Source: an uncultured Oscillibacter sp. (GTDB taxonomy: Bacteria; Bacillota; Clostridia; Oscillospirales; Oscillospiraceae). From it: a DNA stretch of 63,381 nucleotides. Position numbers and translations under genes: made by a program. Below, piece by piece: positions 7,838 through 16,901 of the stretch (positions within the stretch are counted from its first letter, which is position 1; each line of letters starts with the position of its first letter). The stretch is from NCBI RefSeq assembly GCF_910587525.1, contig NZ_CAJULS010000001.1, positions 1 to 63,381 of the forward strand. Reading direction: 5' to 3'. The notes below the pieces were generated by a model, which had not been told where the DNA came from, searched no databases, and saw only the letters and a list, made by a program, of their open reading frames with translations.

Positions 7838-9139
7838 CTATTTCAATATGGCCCGCATCCTGGCGACGCACTGGTCATAGCTGAACGCCTCGTTGACATC
7901 CTGGGTCAAAAACTCGTTGACTGCGTCAATTTTCGACAACGCATAGTCAAGGTTGCGGTTGGTCCCCGGCTTATAGGCGCCGATGGCCACCAGATCCGCG
8001 TTCTTCTCATACACGCTCATAATATCCCGAATCCGGGAGGCCAGCTTCCGGTGCTCCGGATCCACGATCTCCACCATCAGACGGGAGATGCTGGCGCTGA
8101 CGTCGATGGCCGGGTAGTGGTTGCCGTTAGCCAGAGCCCGGGAGAGGACGATGTGCCCGTCCAGGATACCCCGGACCGTGTCGGCGATGGGTTCGTTGGT
8201 ATCGTCGCCCTCCACCAGTACAGTATATACGCCGGTGATGGAGCCCTTGTCAAAATTGCCGCTTCGCTCCAGGAGCTTGGGCATCTCCGCGTACATGGAG
8301 GGGGTGTAACCTCTGGAAACCGGCGGTTCGCCAATGGCAAGGCCGATCTCACGCTGGGCCATGGCGAACCGGGTCAGGGAGTCCATCATCAGGAGCACGT
8401 CGTACCCCTGGTCCCGAAAGTACTCTGCAATGCCCGTGGCCACGCTGGGACATTTCATCCGCAGCATGGCGGGCTGGTCGCTGGTGGCCACCACCAGCAC
8501 GGAGCGGCGCATTCCCTCCTCGCCCAGGTCCTTCTGGACGAATTCCAAAACTTCCCGTCCCCGCTCGCCCACCAGGGCGATGACGTTGATGTCGGCTTTC
8601 ACATTTTTAGCAATCATACCCATCAGCGTGGACTTGCCCACGCCGGAGCCGGCAAAAATGCCGATTCTCTGGCCCTTGCCGATGGTAATCATGCCGTCTA
8701 TGGCTTTTACGCCAAACTCCATGCGCTCCCGAATAGGGGGACGCTGGAGGGGGTTGACATAGGAGCCGCTGACGCAGTAGGGATCGCCGCCGTCAAAGGG
8801 CGCCTTGCCGTCGATGGGCTGGCCCATGGCGTTGATGATGCGGCCCCGGAGAAACTCTCCTACCCGCAGCGTCAGCTGCCGTCCGGTGTTTCGGACAAAG
8901 TTTCCGGCGGAGATGCCGTTCATGTCCGAGTAGGGCATCAGCAGGATGTGGTCATTCTTGAAGCCCACCACCTCCGCAGTAACCTGCCCGCCGGAGTCGC
9001 CGTTGTAGATCCGGCAGATGTCTCCCACGGCCGCGTGGCCGCCGGAGGCCTCGATGGACATGCCCACAATATTCTCGATCTTTCCTGTCAGGCTGTACGT
9101 TTCCGCGTTATAGACCTGGCGGATCATCTGTCGGAACAT
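7838..9139 (-). CDS. fliI: Flagellar export ATPase FliI
   Basis: 433 residues, typical. Walker A GIFAGSGVGKSTLMGM lies near residues 160-175, Walker B (DVLLMMDSLTRFAMAQRE) near 240-260, and the F1-beta-like signature ERSGNFDKGSIT follows. It powers type III export of flagellar subunits at the inner membrane base. The ATG at 9139 has GGAGGG 5 bases upstream and lies 32 bases inside the 3' end of fliH, so translation is coupled. Confidence 0.97.
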   Translation of the reverse strand: MFRQMIRQVYNAETYSLTGKIENIVGMSIEASGGHAAVGDICRIYNGDSGGQVTAEVVGFKNDHILLMPYSDMNGISAGNFVRNTGRQLTLRVGEFLRGRIINAMGQPIDGKAPFDGGDPYCVSGSYVNPLQRPPIRERMEFGVKAIDGMITIGKGQRIGIFAGSGVGKSTLMGMIAKNVKADINVIALVGERGREVLEFVQKDLGEEGMRRSVLVVATSDQPAMLRMKCPSVATGIAEYFRDQGYDVLLMMDSLTRFAMAQREIGLAIGEPPVSRGYTPSMYAEMPKLLERSGNFDKGSITGVYTVLVEGDDTNEPIADTVRGILDGHIVLSRALANGNHYPAIDVSASISRLMVEIVDPEHRKLASRIRDIMSVYEKNADLVAIGAYKPGTNRNLDYALSKIDAVNEFLTQDVNEAFSYDQCVARMRAILK

Positions 9140-10022
9140 GGAACCCTCCGCCTAAATTCAGATTGGTGTCCATCCCGCCGGTAGGCGTGTCGGACAGCAT
9201 CGTTCGGATGTTGTTCAGCTGGGTGGCCGCACTGGCGTCAATGATCTCGTCCGGCATCTCAATGACGCAGGTGCCGGCTTCGTCGTCCGCCATGGGGATG
9301 ATGCGCACCCGCCCGGACAGGGCGGACAGCGCCGACATCAGGGACTGCGGGATCTTCACCAGCTGTTTGGCGTCACATTCGGCGATATAGATGTGAACCC
9401 ACTCCCGCCGCTTGCGCTTGTCGATAGCGGTCTGAATCATCCGGCAGATAACCTCGGAACTGCTCTTCAGGCTGACGCTCACAACTTTTTCAGCGATGGC
9501 CAGAGCCAGGTCCCGCAGCTCCTCCACATTGTCGTCCATCTGGCGGTCCAGCGCCTGACCAGCCCGCTCCAGAAACTGAGCCACCTCAGCCTCCTGGGCC
9601 TGGGCCTGGTGCTCCCGGGCCTCGCGGCCCTCCTCCAGAGCCTGCTGGACGCCCAAGGCAACGCCCTCGGCCCGCCCGGCCTCCAAGCCCGCCCGGCGGC
9701 TCTCCTCCAGGATAACCGCAGACTGCTCCTGGGCCTCCCGCCGGGCCGTCTCCAGGATCTCCGCCGCCCGCTGCTCCGCATCCCGCAGAATTTGATCCGC
9801 CTGAATCTGGGCGTAGCTGACGGGGTCCTGGGCAGGCTGGGACCCTTTTGCCGCGGACTCCGCCACAGGGACTGTTTCCGTCTCCGGCTCCGCTTCCGCT
9901 GAAACTCCGGCTGGCGGCGGCTCTGGAGCGGTCTCCGGCTCTGCAGTCACCAGCTCCCCAGCGTCCGGAAAGCGGTAGGGCTCTGCCTTTGGGCGAGATA
10001 TGAATTTCCAAACACTAGGCAA
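9108..10022 (-). CDS. fliH: Flagellar assembly protein FliH
   Basis: 304 residues with a TTG start at 10022 inside the 3' end of fliG (8-base overlap), with AAAGGACG upstream. The first 70 residues are Pro/Glu/Ala-rich. A long coiled coil (about 75-170) follows, with regularly spaced Gly/Ala in ILEESRRAGLEAGRAEG. The C-terminal domain (about 180-275) is FliH/V-ATPase E-like. FliH binds FliI and holds it at the export gate. It is somewhat longer than average because of the N-terminal extension. Confidence 0.93.
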   Translation of the reverse strand: MPSVWKFISRPKAEPYRFPDAGELVTAEPETAPEPPPAGVSAEAEPETETVPVAESAAKGSQPAQDPVSYAQIQADQILRDAEQRAAEILETARREAQEQSAVILEESRRAGLEAGRAEGVALGVQQALEEGREAREHQAQAQEAEVAQFLERAGQALDRQMDDNVEELRDLALAIAEKVVSVSLKSSSEVICRMIQTAIDKRKRREWVHIYIAECDAKQLVKIPQSLMSALSALSGRVRIIPMADDEAGTCVIEMPDEIIDASAATQLNNIRTMLSDTPTGGMDTNLNLGGGFHVPTDDPPGL

Positions 10023-11076
10023 TGATATCGTCCTTTCCGCCCTTCAGGATAATGATCTCTCCCTTTTCCTCCAAACCGCGGATGATTCCCACAATTCTCT
10101 GCTGGGCCTCCTCTACGTCCTTCATGCGGACATTGGAGGTGATCTCCAAGTCGTCCTTGATATTCTGCGCCATACGGCTGGACATGTTGGTAAACAGCTT
10201 GTTGGCCACCTCGGCGTTGGCCGCCTTGAGGGCCAGCACCAGGTCTCTGGGGTCGCAGTCCCGCACAAAGCGCTGGACAGACCGGTCGTCCATGGTGATG
10301 ATATCCTCGAACACGAACATCCGCTTGCGGATCTCGTCGGCCAGCTCCTGGTCGTAATCGGACAGCCCGTCGAAGATGTTTTTCTCGCTGGTGCGGTCCA
10401 GGTTGTTCATGACGCTGGCCACATAGTCTACGCCGCCCACCTTGATATTGGAGGTGACCATGATATTGTCGAACTGGCCGCGCAACTGGCTTTCAATGAT
10501 CTTCACGGCGGTGGGGGACACACCCTCCAGCTTCGCCATGCTCTTGACCACCTGCACCTGCCGGCTCTCGTCTAGGCTGGCCAGCACGTCCGCTGCCTTG
10601 TCCGGGTCCACGTGGGCCAGTACCAGGGCGATGGTCTGGGGCCGCTCATTGCGCAGGGTGGACACCATGGATTTCACATCCACTTTATCCATAAAGGAGA
10701 AAGGCCGGTGCTTCAGGGACTTGGTGACCTTGCCCAGCATCTCCTCTGCCGCCTGAGGTCCGTAGGCCTTCTCCAGGACCGCTCTGGCGTATTCCAGACC
10801 GCCCTCGGTGACCGCCTTATTGCTCAGGCACATCATGTAGAACTCGTTGAGAATCTCCTCGGTAATCTCCGAGTCTAGGATTCCCATCCGGGCCACCTCA
10901 AGAGTCAGCTGCTCGACTTCCTCAGGCTCCATAAACCGGTACAGGAGGGACGCCTTCTCCGCGCCCAGGGCGACAACCACTGCCGCGGCCTTCTGTGCGC
11001 TGGTGAGCTCCACCTTGGGCTTTTGCTTCTGCTTCGCGGCGGGTTTCGCCTGCGCTGCCGTTGCCGCCTCAGCCAT
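10015..11076 (-). CDS. fliG: Flagellar motor switch protein FliG
   Basis: 353 residues. After an Ala/Lys-rich N-terminus, the three FliG domains follow. The N-terminal domain (FMEPEEVEQLTLEVARM) binds FliF. The middle domain is marked by HPFSFMDKVD and RNERPQTIALVLAH. The C-terminal domain has the charged helix DDRSVQRFVRDCDPRDLVLALK, which contacts MotA. The ATG has AGAGGAGGGG upstream and overlaps the end of fliF by 8 bases. Confidence 0.97.
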   Translation of the reverse strand: MAEAATAAQAKPAAKQKQKPKVELTSAQKAAAVVVALGAEKASLLYRFMEPEEVEQLTLEVARMGILDSEITEEILNEFYMMCLSNKAVTEGGLEYARAVLEKAYGPQAAEEMLGKVTKSLKHRPFSFMDKVDVKSMVSTLRNERPQTIALVLAHVDPDKAADVLASLDESRQVQVVKSMAKLEGVSPTAVKIIESQLRGQFDNIMVTSNIKVGGVDYVASVMNNLDRTSEKNIFDGLSDYDQELADEIRKRMFVFEDIITMDDRSVQRFVRDCDPRDLVLALKAANAEVANKLFTNMSSRMAQNIKDDLEITSNVRMKDVEEAQQRIVGIIRGLEEKGEIIILKGGKDDIIA

Positions 11077-12745
11077 CGTCGTCCCCTCCTCTCAGCCAGT
11101 TCCGGACCATCTGCGCCGCAATCTCCGGGTTCTCGCTGGCGAACTGCCGGATGTCCTTGCGCAGCTGCATACTCTGTTCGGTCTGAATCTCCATCACATC
11201 GGCGCCGTTGTCGTCGGTGGCCTGGCCGCCCAGGCCCACCGCCGCCAGCAGGGCGTCCACCTCGCTGGCCTGCGCCTCCGCTTCCTGGGCCTCCAGTCTC
11301 TTCCGGCGCCGCCGGCGGGCCAGCAGAATCACCACCAGCAGGATGATAAACAGCAACAGTCCGCCTGCCGCCGCGATCAGTACCCACAGGGGGATGCCGG
11401 CGATCTCTATATCCAAGATGCCGGGAACCGGCGCGGGAGGCTCTTCCCGGAAGAAGGGATAGGAGATGACGGAGATGCGCCCGTCCAGGATCTCCAGGCC
11501 GCTTTCCTCGTCCACCTCGCCGTAGATGCCCGCCGCCCGGGCCACATGCTGCTGCCACGCCGCCGTGTCTACGTTGCCGGCGGTAGTGGAGTTGATGCTC
11601 ACCGCCACCGAGCAGTCCTTCAAATAGCCGGCGGTGGTGACGATGTGCTTTTCACTGCGGGAGTTGTCGTAGTCAATCTGTCCGCTGGCGTCCGCCGCGG
11701 ACTCCGTCCCGTCCAGGTTGGGGGTGTTCTCCACGTACTGGGAGAAATCCTGGTTGGGGATGTTGGAGTTCGACTCCGTGCCCACTACACCGCCGACGGT
11801 TTCGTCGCCGTCCCGGTTGTAGGACCACTGGTAGATCAAAGATCCGATGATGCCCCGGCCGTTGGTCTCGCCGTTCTGGGCGTACTCCGGCAGGTATACG
11901 TCCACCCGGTTCTCGGTGACGTTGCCCACCTCTACCACGCAGTTGACGGCCACGTCCACATTCTCCTCGCCGAAGGCGGGCGCCAGCACCTGCATGACCT
12001 GGGTGCGGATCTTGTTGGACTGCTCCTCCTCCAGCTGCATTTTCAGGGCGGAGGCGTCGCTGTCGGCGGTGAGGCTTCCGCCGCTGTATGTATTTCCGTA
12101 GTCGTCCGTGATGCTGACCCGGCTGATCTCCAGCCCCTGAAGGGAGTTGCTCACAAACTCCCGGATGGCCGCAGCCTGCTGGGTGGTGAGCTTTTTGCCG
12201 TCCCGCATGGACACCTTCACAGCGGCGGTTGCGTTGACCACGTTGCCGCTGTCCAGGATATAGCCCCGGTCCTCGCCGGGCGTCAGGCTGACAACGGCGT
12301 CCTGCACATTCTCAAAGCTGCGAATGGTCGCCCGCAGCTTCTCCTCCAGGTCCATCAAAATGGCGGTGTTCCGCTCCTGGTTGGTGGAGAGGGCACTGAG
12401 ATTGTCAAAATACTTCGTCTGGCCGGACTGGAACACGTTCTCCATCAGCACCCGGGCCTGCAGCTGGCTCTGCTGGCTCTCCAGCACCAGGATCGTGTCT
12501 CCGTTCTCCACTTTGTAATCCCGGACTCCCCAGGCCTCCAGGAGCTGCAGCACACTGGACATCTCATCCATGCTCACATTGGTGACCAGCGTGGAGTACG
12601 GCTTGTTGTTCAGAACGATTACCAGGATAACGGCGAGAACCACCAGCGCCGCAGCGGCCGCGATGTAGATCTTCTTGGAGATCTTTTTCAGCCGCTCCCA
12701 GACCTTGCCCCAAATGGCCTTGGCCTTATCAACTACCTTGTTCAA
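11069..12745 (-). CDS. fliF: Flagellar MS-ring protein FliF
   Basis: 558 residues with a TTG start at 12745 behind AAGGAGGTG. Membrane helix 1 is at about 26-46 and helix 2 at about 448-476, followed by an Arg cluster (LLARRRRRKRL). Between them are the YscJ/FliF ring-building domains. The last 40 residues end ENPEIAAQMVRNWL, the FliG-binding tail. FliF builds the MS ring that houses the export apparatus. It is separated from fliE by 136 bases, the largest gap within the operon, which contains a strong hairpin. Confidence 0.97.
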   Translation of the reverse strand: MNKVVDKAKAIWGKVWERLKKISKKIYIAAAAALVVLAVILVIVLNNKPYSTLVTNVSMDEMSSVLQLLEAWGVRDYKVENGDTILVLESQQSQLQARVLMENVFQSGQTKYFDNLSALSTNQERNTAILMDLEEKLRATIRSFENVQDAVVSLTPGEDRGYILDSGNVVNATAAVKVSMRDGKKLTTQQAAAIREFVSNSLQGLEISRVSITDDYGNTYSGGSLTADSDASALKMQLEEEQSNKIRTQVMQVLAPAFGEENVDVAVNCVVEVGNVTENRVDVYLPEYAQNGETNGRGIIGSLIYQWSYNRDGDETVGGVVGTESNSNIPNQDFSQYVENTPNLDGTESAADASGQIDYDNSRSEKHIVTTAGYLKDCSVAVSINSTTAGNVDTAAWQQHVARAAGIYGEVDEESGLEILDGRISVISYPFFREEPPAPVPGILDIEIAGIPLWVLIAAAGGLLLFIILLVVILLARRRRRKRLEAQEAEAQASEVDALLAAVGLGGQATDDNGADVMEIQTEQSMQLRKDIRQFASENPEIAAQMVRNWLRGGDDDG

Positions 12746-12844
12746 ACGCCGTCACCTCCTTCTCCCGTCTTGTTTCTTTCATCTCTCCAAAACTCCGTGC
12801 CGTGAAGATCCCGCTCAGAATCCGCCGGCAAATACTCAAGCACG

Positions 12845-12875
12845 ACAAATAGGGGGAGGCCTTCCCCCTATTTGT
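12845..12875. other. Strong hairpin between fliE and fliF
   Basis: Perfect 13-bp inverted repeat ACAAATAGGGGGA/TCCCCCTATTTGT with a 5-base loop, beginning 6 bases after the fliE stop on the minus strand. The following bases are not U-rich, so read-through, partial termination or RNA processing is more likely than full termination. Confidence 0.65.
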
Positions 12876-12881
12876 TTCACA

Positions 12882-13181
12882 TCAGAGACTGATCCTCGTC
12901 AGCTCGGAGTAGGCATCCAGCGCCTTGTTCCGCAGCTGGATCAAAAGGTCCAGCGCGATGGACTCTTTCTCGGCGGCAATGGTTTCCGCGGCAGGGTTAT
13001 CCAGCTGTCCCGTAGACAGCAGGTATTGGGCCTCCCGCACCTCCAGATCGGCCTGCTTCACATTGTCGATGGCAGACTGGAACACTGCCCCAAACAGGCT
13101 CTGGTCCCCCCGGACCGCTTCCACCGGCTTGGCGCTCTTGACTCCGGAAATCGGCGCCAGCTGTTCAATGGGTGTAATCAT
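12882..13181 (-). CDS. fliE: Flagellar hook-basal body protein FliE
   Basis: 99 residues. The central Q/D/E-rich helix and the C-terminal segment IALDLLIQLRNKALDAYSELTRISL match FliE, the small protein linking the MS ring and the rod. It follows flgC by 20 bases with GGGGAGG before the ATG. The order flgB-flgC-fliE is the standard start of a Firmicutes flagellar operon. Confidence 0.95.
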   Translation of the reverse strand: MITPIEQLAPISGVKSAKPVEAVRGDQSLFGAVFQSAIDNVKQADLEVREAQYLLSTGQLDNPAAETIAAEKESIALDLLIQLRNKALDAYSELTRISL

Positions 13182-13201
13182 AGCTCAATTCCTCCCCGCG
13201 C

Positions 13202-13666
13202 TTACTTGCCGATCTCCAGTCCCTGGGCGATCACAGTTTTTAAGGTATTAAAGGCCGTCACGTTAGAGGCGTAGGCCTGGGCGGCCGCCATGGCGTCCGT
13301 CATCTCCTTGACCATGTCTACGTTGGGCATCTCCACATATCCCTCCTCGTTGGCGTCGGGGTGGGTGGGATCGTAGACCAGGGGCAGATCAGAGGGGTCC
13401 TCCACAATGTTCGTCACCCGCACGCCGCCGGCTGTGGTCTTCCCGCTGGCGGGGGCCAGGCCGTAGGCCGCCCGGGCCATGGCGGCCCGGAAGCCGTCCT
13501 TCCCCGTCTCGGCCTCAAACACCACCACCTTGCGGCGGTATGGGCCCTCTCCGTTCTCCACCCGGGTGGTGGTGGAGTTGGTCACATTTTCCGCAATAAC
13601 ATCCAGCCGCAGCTGCTGGGCCGTCAGTCCGGAACCCACGATGTTCATGGTGCTTAAAAAACCCAT
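13202..13666 (-). CDS. flgC: Flagellar basal-body rod protein FlgC
   Basis: 154 residues from the ATG at 13666, chosen because GGAGAG lies 5 bases upstream and the product begins MGFLSTMNIVGSGL as in the family. The rod signature LRLDVIAENVTNSTTTR is at about 20-36, and the C-terminal coiled coil around EMTDAMAAAQAYASNVTAFN closes the protein. FlgC forms part of the proximal rod. The frame is open upstream for 21 codons without a better start. Confidence 0.95.
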   Translation of the reverse strand: MGFLSTMNIVGSGLTAQQLRLDVIAENVTNSTTTRVENGEGPYRRKVVVFEAETGKDGFRAAMARAAYGLAPASGKTTAGGVRVTNIVEDPSDLPLVYDPTHPDANEEGYVEMPNVDMVKEMTDAMAAAQAYASNVTAFNTLKTVIAQGLEIGK

Positions 13667-13754
13667 AATGCTCTCCATTTCCCGCCGGATGGCAGCCCGG
13701 CGCGCAGTCAGCTCAGTTCTACCTCGCAAAACTTTCCTGAAATATTCCTAAAAT

Positions 13755-14138
13755 TCATCCCCGGACCGCCGCGTGCAGCAGCTTTAGATCGCTGTTGATG
13801 GCGTTAAGCACGTAGCGCATCTGATAGGCGTTGCGCATGGCCTCCACGCTCTGGGCAGTGACGTTGACGCCGTTCTCGTCCATGCGGGTGGAATCCAGGT
13901 GCTCGGTCACAGCGAACTCCGACTCCTCCAGCACCTGCCGCACGGTCTGCCGGGGCTTTATGCCCGAGCGGGCCGTCTCCAGCTTGGACTGGATCGTCTC
14001 CTCAAAGGTGACCACCTTGGCTTTGTAATTGGGCGTCTCGGCGTTTGCAATGTTGTCCAGAATGGCCGCCTGCTTCGTCCACAAAAAGCCCAGGGACTTC
14101 TCCATCAATAAAAAGGAATTGGTCGACAGAAAATCCAA
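13755..14138 (-). CDS. flgB: Flagellar basal-body rod protein FlgB
   Basis: 127 residues from a TTG at 14138, selected because GGGAGGGG stands 5 bases upstream. An ATG 10 codons earlier would place that ribosome site inside the gene. The motif LDNIANAETPNYKAKVVTFE is the rod-protein signature, and the C-terminal helix NAINSDLKLLHAAVRG ends the protein. It is the first gene of the flagellar operon and sits about 200 bases from a candidate promoter. Confidence 0.93.
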   Translation of the reverse strand: MDFLSTNSFLLMEKSLGFLWTKQAAILDNIANAETPNYKAKVVTFEETIQSKLETARSGIKPRQTVRQVLEESEFAVTEHLDSTRMDENGVNVTAQSVEAMRNAYQMRYVLNAINSDLKLLHAAVRG

Positions 14139-14179
14139 TTTAACCCCTCCCAAAAACGATAAAAACAATGAAAAAGATT

Positions 14180-14230
14180 ATAGTGTGCCATCTCGCGGTT
14201 GATTTGAACTTCTACCGCATGGTACACTAT
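14180..14230. promoter_or_regulatory. Long interrupted inverted repeat in the flgB leader
   Basis: ATAGTGTGCCAT at 14180-14191 pairs with ATGGTACACTAT at 14219-14230 (11 of 12), and the inner GCGGT/ACCGC adds 5 more pairs with a small bulge. It lies between the candidate promoter and flgB. It could be an operator with TATAGTGT half-sites, or an RNA leader hairpin. Confidence 0.55.
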
Positions 14231-14347
14231 AACAGTACTTTTTCAAAATAATAATTGCCACCCCCGCTGGAATTCCTCATGTGCCGCCGCCCCCGGAGAA
14301 ACCCGCGGCGGGAAGAGGCTCATGCGCAGAACAATTTTTCCTTGTCT

Positions 14348-14377
14348 ATTATAGCGCGGACTATCTGGAAAATGCAA
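14348..14377 (-). promoter_or_regulatory. Candidate sigma-A promoter of the flagellar operon
   Basis: On the minus strand TTGCAT, 18 bases, TATAAT. It lies about 210 bases upstream of flgB. I did not find a convincing sigma-D (TAAA...GCCGATAT) promoter here. Confidence 0.5.
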
Positions 14378-14621
14378 GAGGTTTTTCCGCATTTCCACCT
14401 TCCATATTTTTGATTTTCAAAAAAATGAACATATTATAATTCTGTTTTCGATTCATTATCATTCCGTTTTTTTGGAATTTTCACAAAAAAATCCGTTTTT
14501 AAAGTGGATTTTCGTGACGCTTTTTTTGCCTATTCGTTTTTTTGTATACTCTTCCATATATTCCTTTTTCTGCGGTATGCCTTTCGGCAAAAACGTCAGT
14601 TTGGCGAATCACGTTTAATAT

Positions 14622-14651
14622 TTGACATAAATCGAGAACCGGCTCTTTAAT
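14622..14651 (+). promoter_or_regulatory. Candidate sigma-A promoter, upstream of the REC/HD-GYP/GGDEF gene
   Basis: TTGACA, 18 bases, TTTAAT. It is the first of two tandem plus-strand promoters facing away from the flagellar operon. Confidence 0.5.
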
Positions 14652-14678
14652 TTTTCACCCTTTTCACAATACAACTGC

Positions 14679-14707
14679 TTGCCAGTTTCTATTTCTTATG
14701 GTAAGAT
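14679..14707 (+). promoter_or_regulatory. Candidate sigma-A promoter, proximal, of the REC/HD-GYP/GGDEF gene
   Basis: TTGCCA, 17 bases, TAAGAT, about 80 bases before the ATG at 14787. The rest of 14231-14786 is AT-rich with many A and T tracts and shows no ORF. Confidence 0.55.
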
Positions 14708-14786
14708 GGGCGTGGAATTTTATCCTTCCCCAACGTCCACTGGCAGCGAGTACCATGTTTAAATTTAAGGATGTGACTCTGCACAT

Positions 14787-16901
14787 ATGAAACAGACCCG
14801 AAAAGAAAAGATTTTAATTGTAGACGACTCTGAGCTGAACCGGGCGATCCTCGCCGATATGCTGGGAGAGGAATATGACATTGTAGAGGCAGAAAACGGC
14901 CTGGAGGGCGTTGGTATCCTCCAGAAGATGGGCACAGATCTCTCTCTGGTCCTGCTGGACATCGTCATGCCGGAGATGGACGGCTTCGGCATGCTGGACA
15001 TCATGCACCAGAACCACTGGATCGACGACATCCCCGTCATCATGATCTCCGCCGAGAGCGGCTCCAGCCACATCGAGCGGGCCTATGAGCTGGGAGTCAC
15101 AGACTTCATCGCCCGTCCCTTTGACGCGCTGATCGTCCACCGCCGGGTGGTGAACACCATTCTGCTCTACGCCAAGCAGAAAAAGCTGGTGGGCATGGTG
15201 GCAGACCAGATCTATGAGAAGGAGCGCCAGGGCAACCTGATGATCGACATTCTCAGCCACATCGTGGAGTTCCGCAACGGCGAGAGCGGCCTCCACGTGC
15301 TCCATGTCCGCACCCTGACGGAGCTGCTGCTGCACAGACTCTCTCAGAAGACGGACCGCTACAGCCTCACCCCCGCGGAGATCAGCATCATCACCACCGC
15401 CTCCTCCCTTCACGATATCGGCAAGATTGCCATTGACGAAAACATCCTCAACAAGCCCGGCAGGCTGACGGATGAGGAGTTCGCCGTGATGAAGACCCAC
15501 ACCACCGTGGGTGCGGATATGCTGGAAAATCTCCCCATCCACCAGCACGACCCCCTGGTGAAGGTGGCCTACCAGATCTGCCGCTGGCACCACGAGCGCT
15601 ACGACGGCCGGGGCTATCCTGACGGACTGAAGGGAGACGACATCCCCATCTCCGCCCAGGTGGTTGCTCTGGCGGACGTGTACGACGCCCTTACCAGCGT
15701 GCGCGTATACAAGCCGCCCTTCCCCCATGACGAGGCCGTTCAGATGATCCTGGACGGCAAGTGCGGCACTTTCAATCCCCTGCTGCTGGAGTGTCTCCAG
15801 GAAAACTCTGAAATCATCCGCTCCGGCCTTGCCGGCAGCGACTCACAGACTCAGCGGGACCAGCGGGAGATGCGGAATATCTCCCAGGAGATGCACCGTT
15901 ATGAGGAGCTCACCGCCTCGGAGCGCACGCTCCAGCTGCTGGAACACGAGCGGATGAAATACAGTTTCTTCGCCGCCATGACCCAGGAGATTCAGTTCGA
16001 ATACACTGCCTCCCCCGCCATGGTGACCATCTCCGCCTGGGGTGCGGAGAAACTGGGCCTGGGGGAGACCGTTATGGACCCGCTCCACAACGACGACGTT
16101 CTGTCTCTGATGGCCCCGGAGTGGACCCAGGGCCTGTCCAACGCCCTGCACAGCACCTGTCCGGATCAGCCGGTGGTGACCTACGACTGCCAGCTGAACC
16201 TGAACGGCGAAATACGCTGGTTCCGGATTGTGGCCCGGGCCACCTGGTCCGCCGACGAGCCTGCCCGTTACATGGGCGCCATCGGCAAGGCCATCGACAT
16301 CCACGACTCCCGGATGAAGCTCCACGCCCTGGAGCAGATGGCCTCTCACGACACCCTCACTGGCCTTTTGAACCACGCCTACGCCAAAAAGCGCATATTG
16401 GAGCGGATCGAAAGCCGGCCCACCGGCAGCTTTGCCCTGGCCATTTTCGATCTGGACCACTTTAAGTCCGCCAACGACACCTATGGGCACTCCTTCGGCG
16501 ACCATGTTCTGACCTATGTGGCGGAGAAGCTGCGCCAGAGCATCCGCGACGGCGACATTGCCGCCCGGGTGGGCGGGGACGAGTTCCTCATCTTCCTCGA
16601 ACACAAGGGGGACGTGGAGCCGGTGGTGTCCCGGATCTTTGAAGCCCTCTGCGGTACATACGAAGATTTCACCATTTCCGTCAGCATGGGCATTGCCCCG
16701 ACATCCACGGCGGGCTGCGACTATGAAACCCTGTTTCACGCGGCGGATCAGGCCCTGTACACCGTAAAGCGCGGCGGCCGGGGACAGTACCGTTTTTATG
16801 ACGAATCTATGAAACAGACGCTCTCCGCCATCTCCCCCATTGACAGCGGCGGCGGGGCGGACACCGCTTCGGCGGATCAGAAAGGAGAAGGGCAGACATG
16901 A
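14787..16901 (+). CDS. REC/HD-GYP/PAS/GGDEF cyclic-di-GMP signalling protein
   Basis: 704 residues. Residues 1-125 are a receiver domain with acidic pocket D13-D14 and phospho-acceptor D58 (LVLLDIVMPEMDG). About 150-330 is an HD domain with HD209-210 (SLHDIGKIAI) and the GYP motif at 276-278 (HHERYDGRGYPDG), typical of c-di-GMP phosphodiesterases. About 385-520 is PAS-like. The C-terminal domain has GGDEF at 596-600 and an RDGD inhibitory site at 587-590, spaced as in feedback-inhibited diguanylate cyclases. Making and breaking c-di-GMP in one protein under phosphorylation control is inferred from these motifs. It diverges from the flagellar operon and overlaps the next gene by 4 bases. Confidence 0.93.
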   Translation: MKQTRKEKILIVDDSELNRAILADMLGEEYDIVEAENGLEGVGILQKMGTDLSLVLLDIVMPEMDGFGMLDIMHQNHWIDDIPVIMISAESGSSHIERAYELGVTDFIARPFDALIVHRRVVNTILLYAKQKKLVGMVADQIYEKERQGNLMIDILSHIVEFRNGESGLHVLHVRTLTELLLHRLSQKTDRYSLTPAEISIITTASSLHDIGKIAIDENILNKPGRLTDEEFAVMKTHTTVGADMLENLPIHQHDPLVKVAYQICRWHHERYDGRGYPDGLKGDDIPISAQVVALADVYDALTSVRVYKPPFPHDEAVQMILDGKCGTFNPLLLECLQENSEIIRSGLAGSDSQTQRDQREMRNISQEMHRYEELTASERTLQLLEHERMKYSFFAAMTQEIQFEYTASPAMVTISAWGAEKLGLGETVMDPLHNDDVLSLMAPEWTQGLSNALHSTCPDQPVVTYDCQLNLNGEIRWFRIVARATWSADEPARYMGAIGKAIDIHDSRMKLHALEQMASHDTLTGLLNHAYAKKRILERIESRPTGSFALAIFDLDHFKSANDTYGHSFGDHVLTYVAEKLRQSIRDGDIAARVGGDEFLIFLEHKGDVEPVVSRIFEALCGTYEDFTISVSMGIAPTSTAGCDYETLFHAADQALYTVKRGGRGQYRFYDESMKQTLSAISPIDSGGGADTASADQKGEGQT

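Noticed and set aside
10847..12805. 652-codon plus-strand frame over fliF and fliG
   Set aside because: It is antisense to clear flagellar genes, has His/Val/Gly-rich composition typical of reversed GC-rich coding DNA, and lacks a ribosome site.
14231..14786. c-di-GMP riboswitch or sigma-D promoter before flgB
   Set aside because: I looked for the GEMM core and for TAAA...GCCGATAT on the minus strand. Only GCCGAAAG with the wrong spacing was found.
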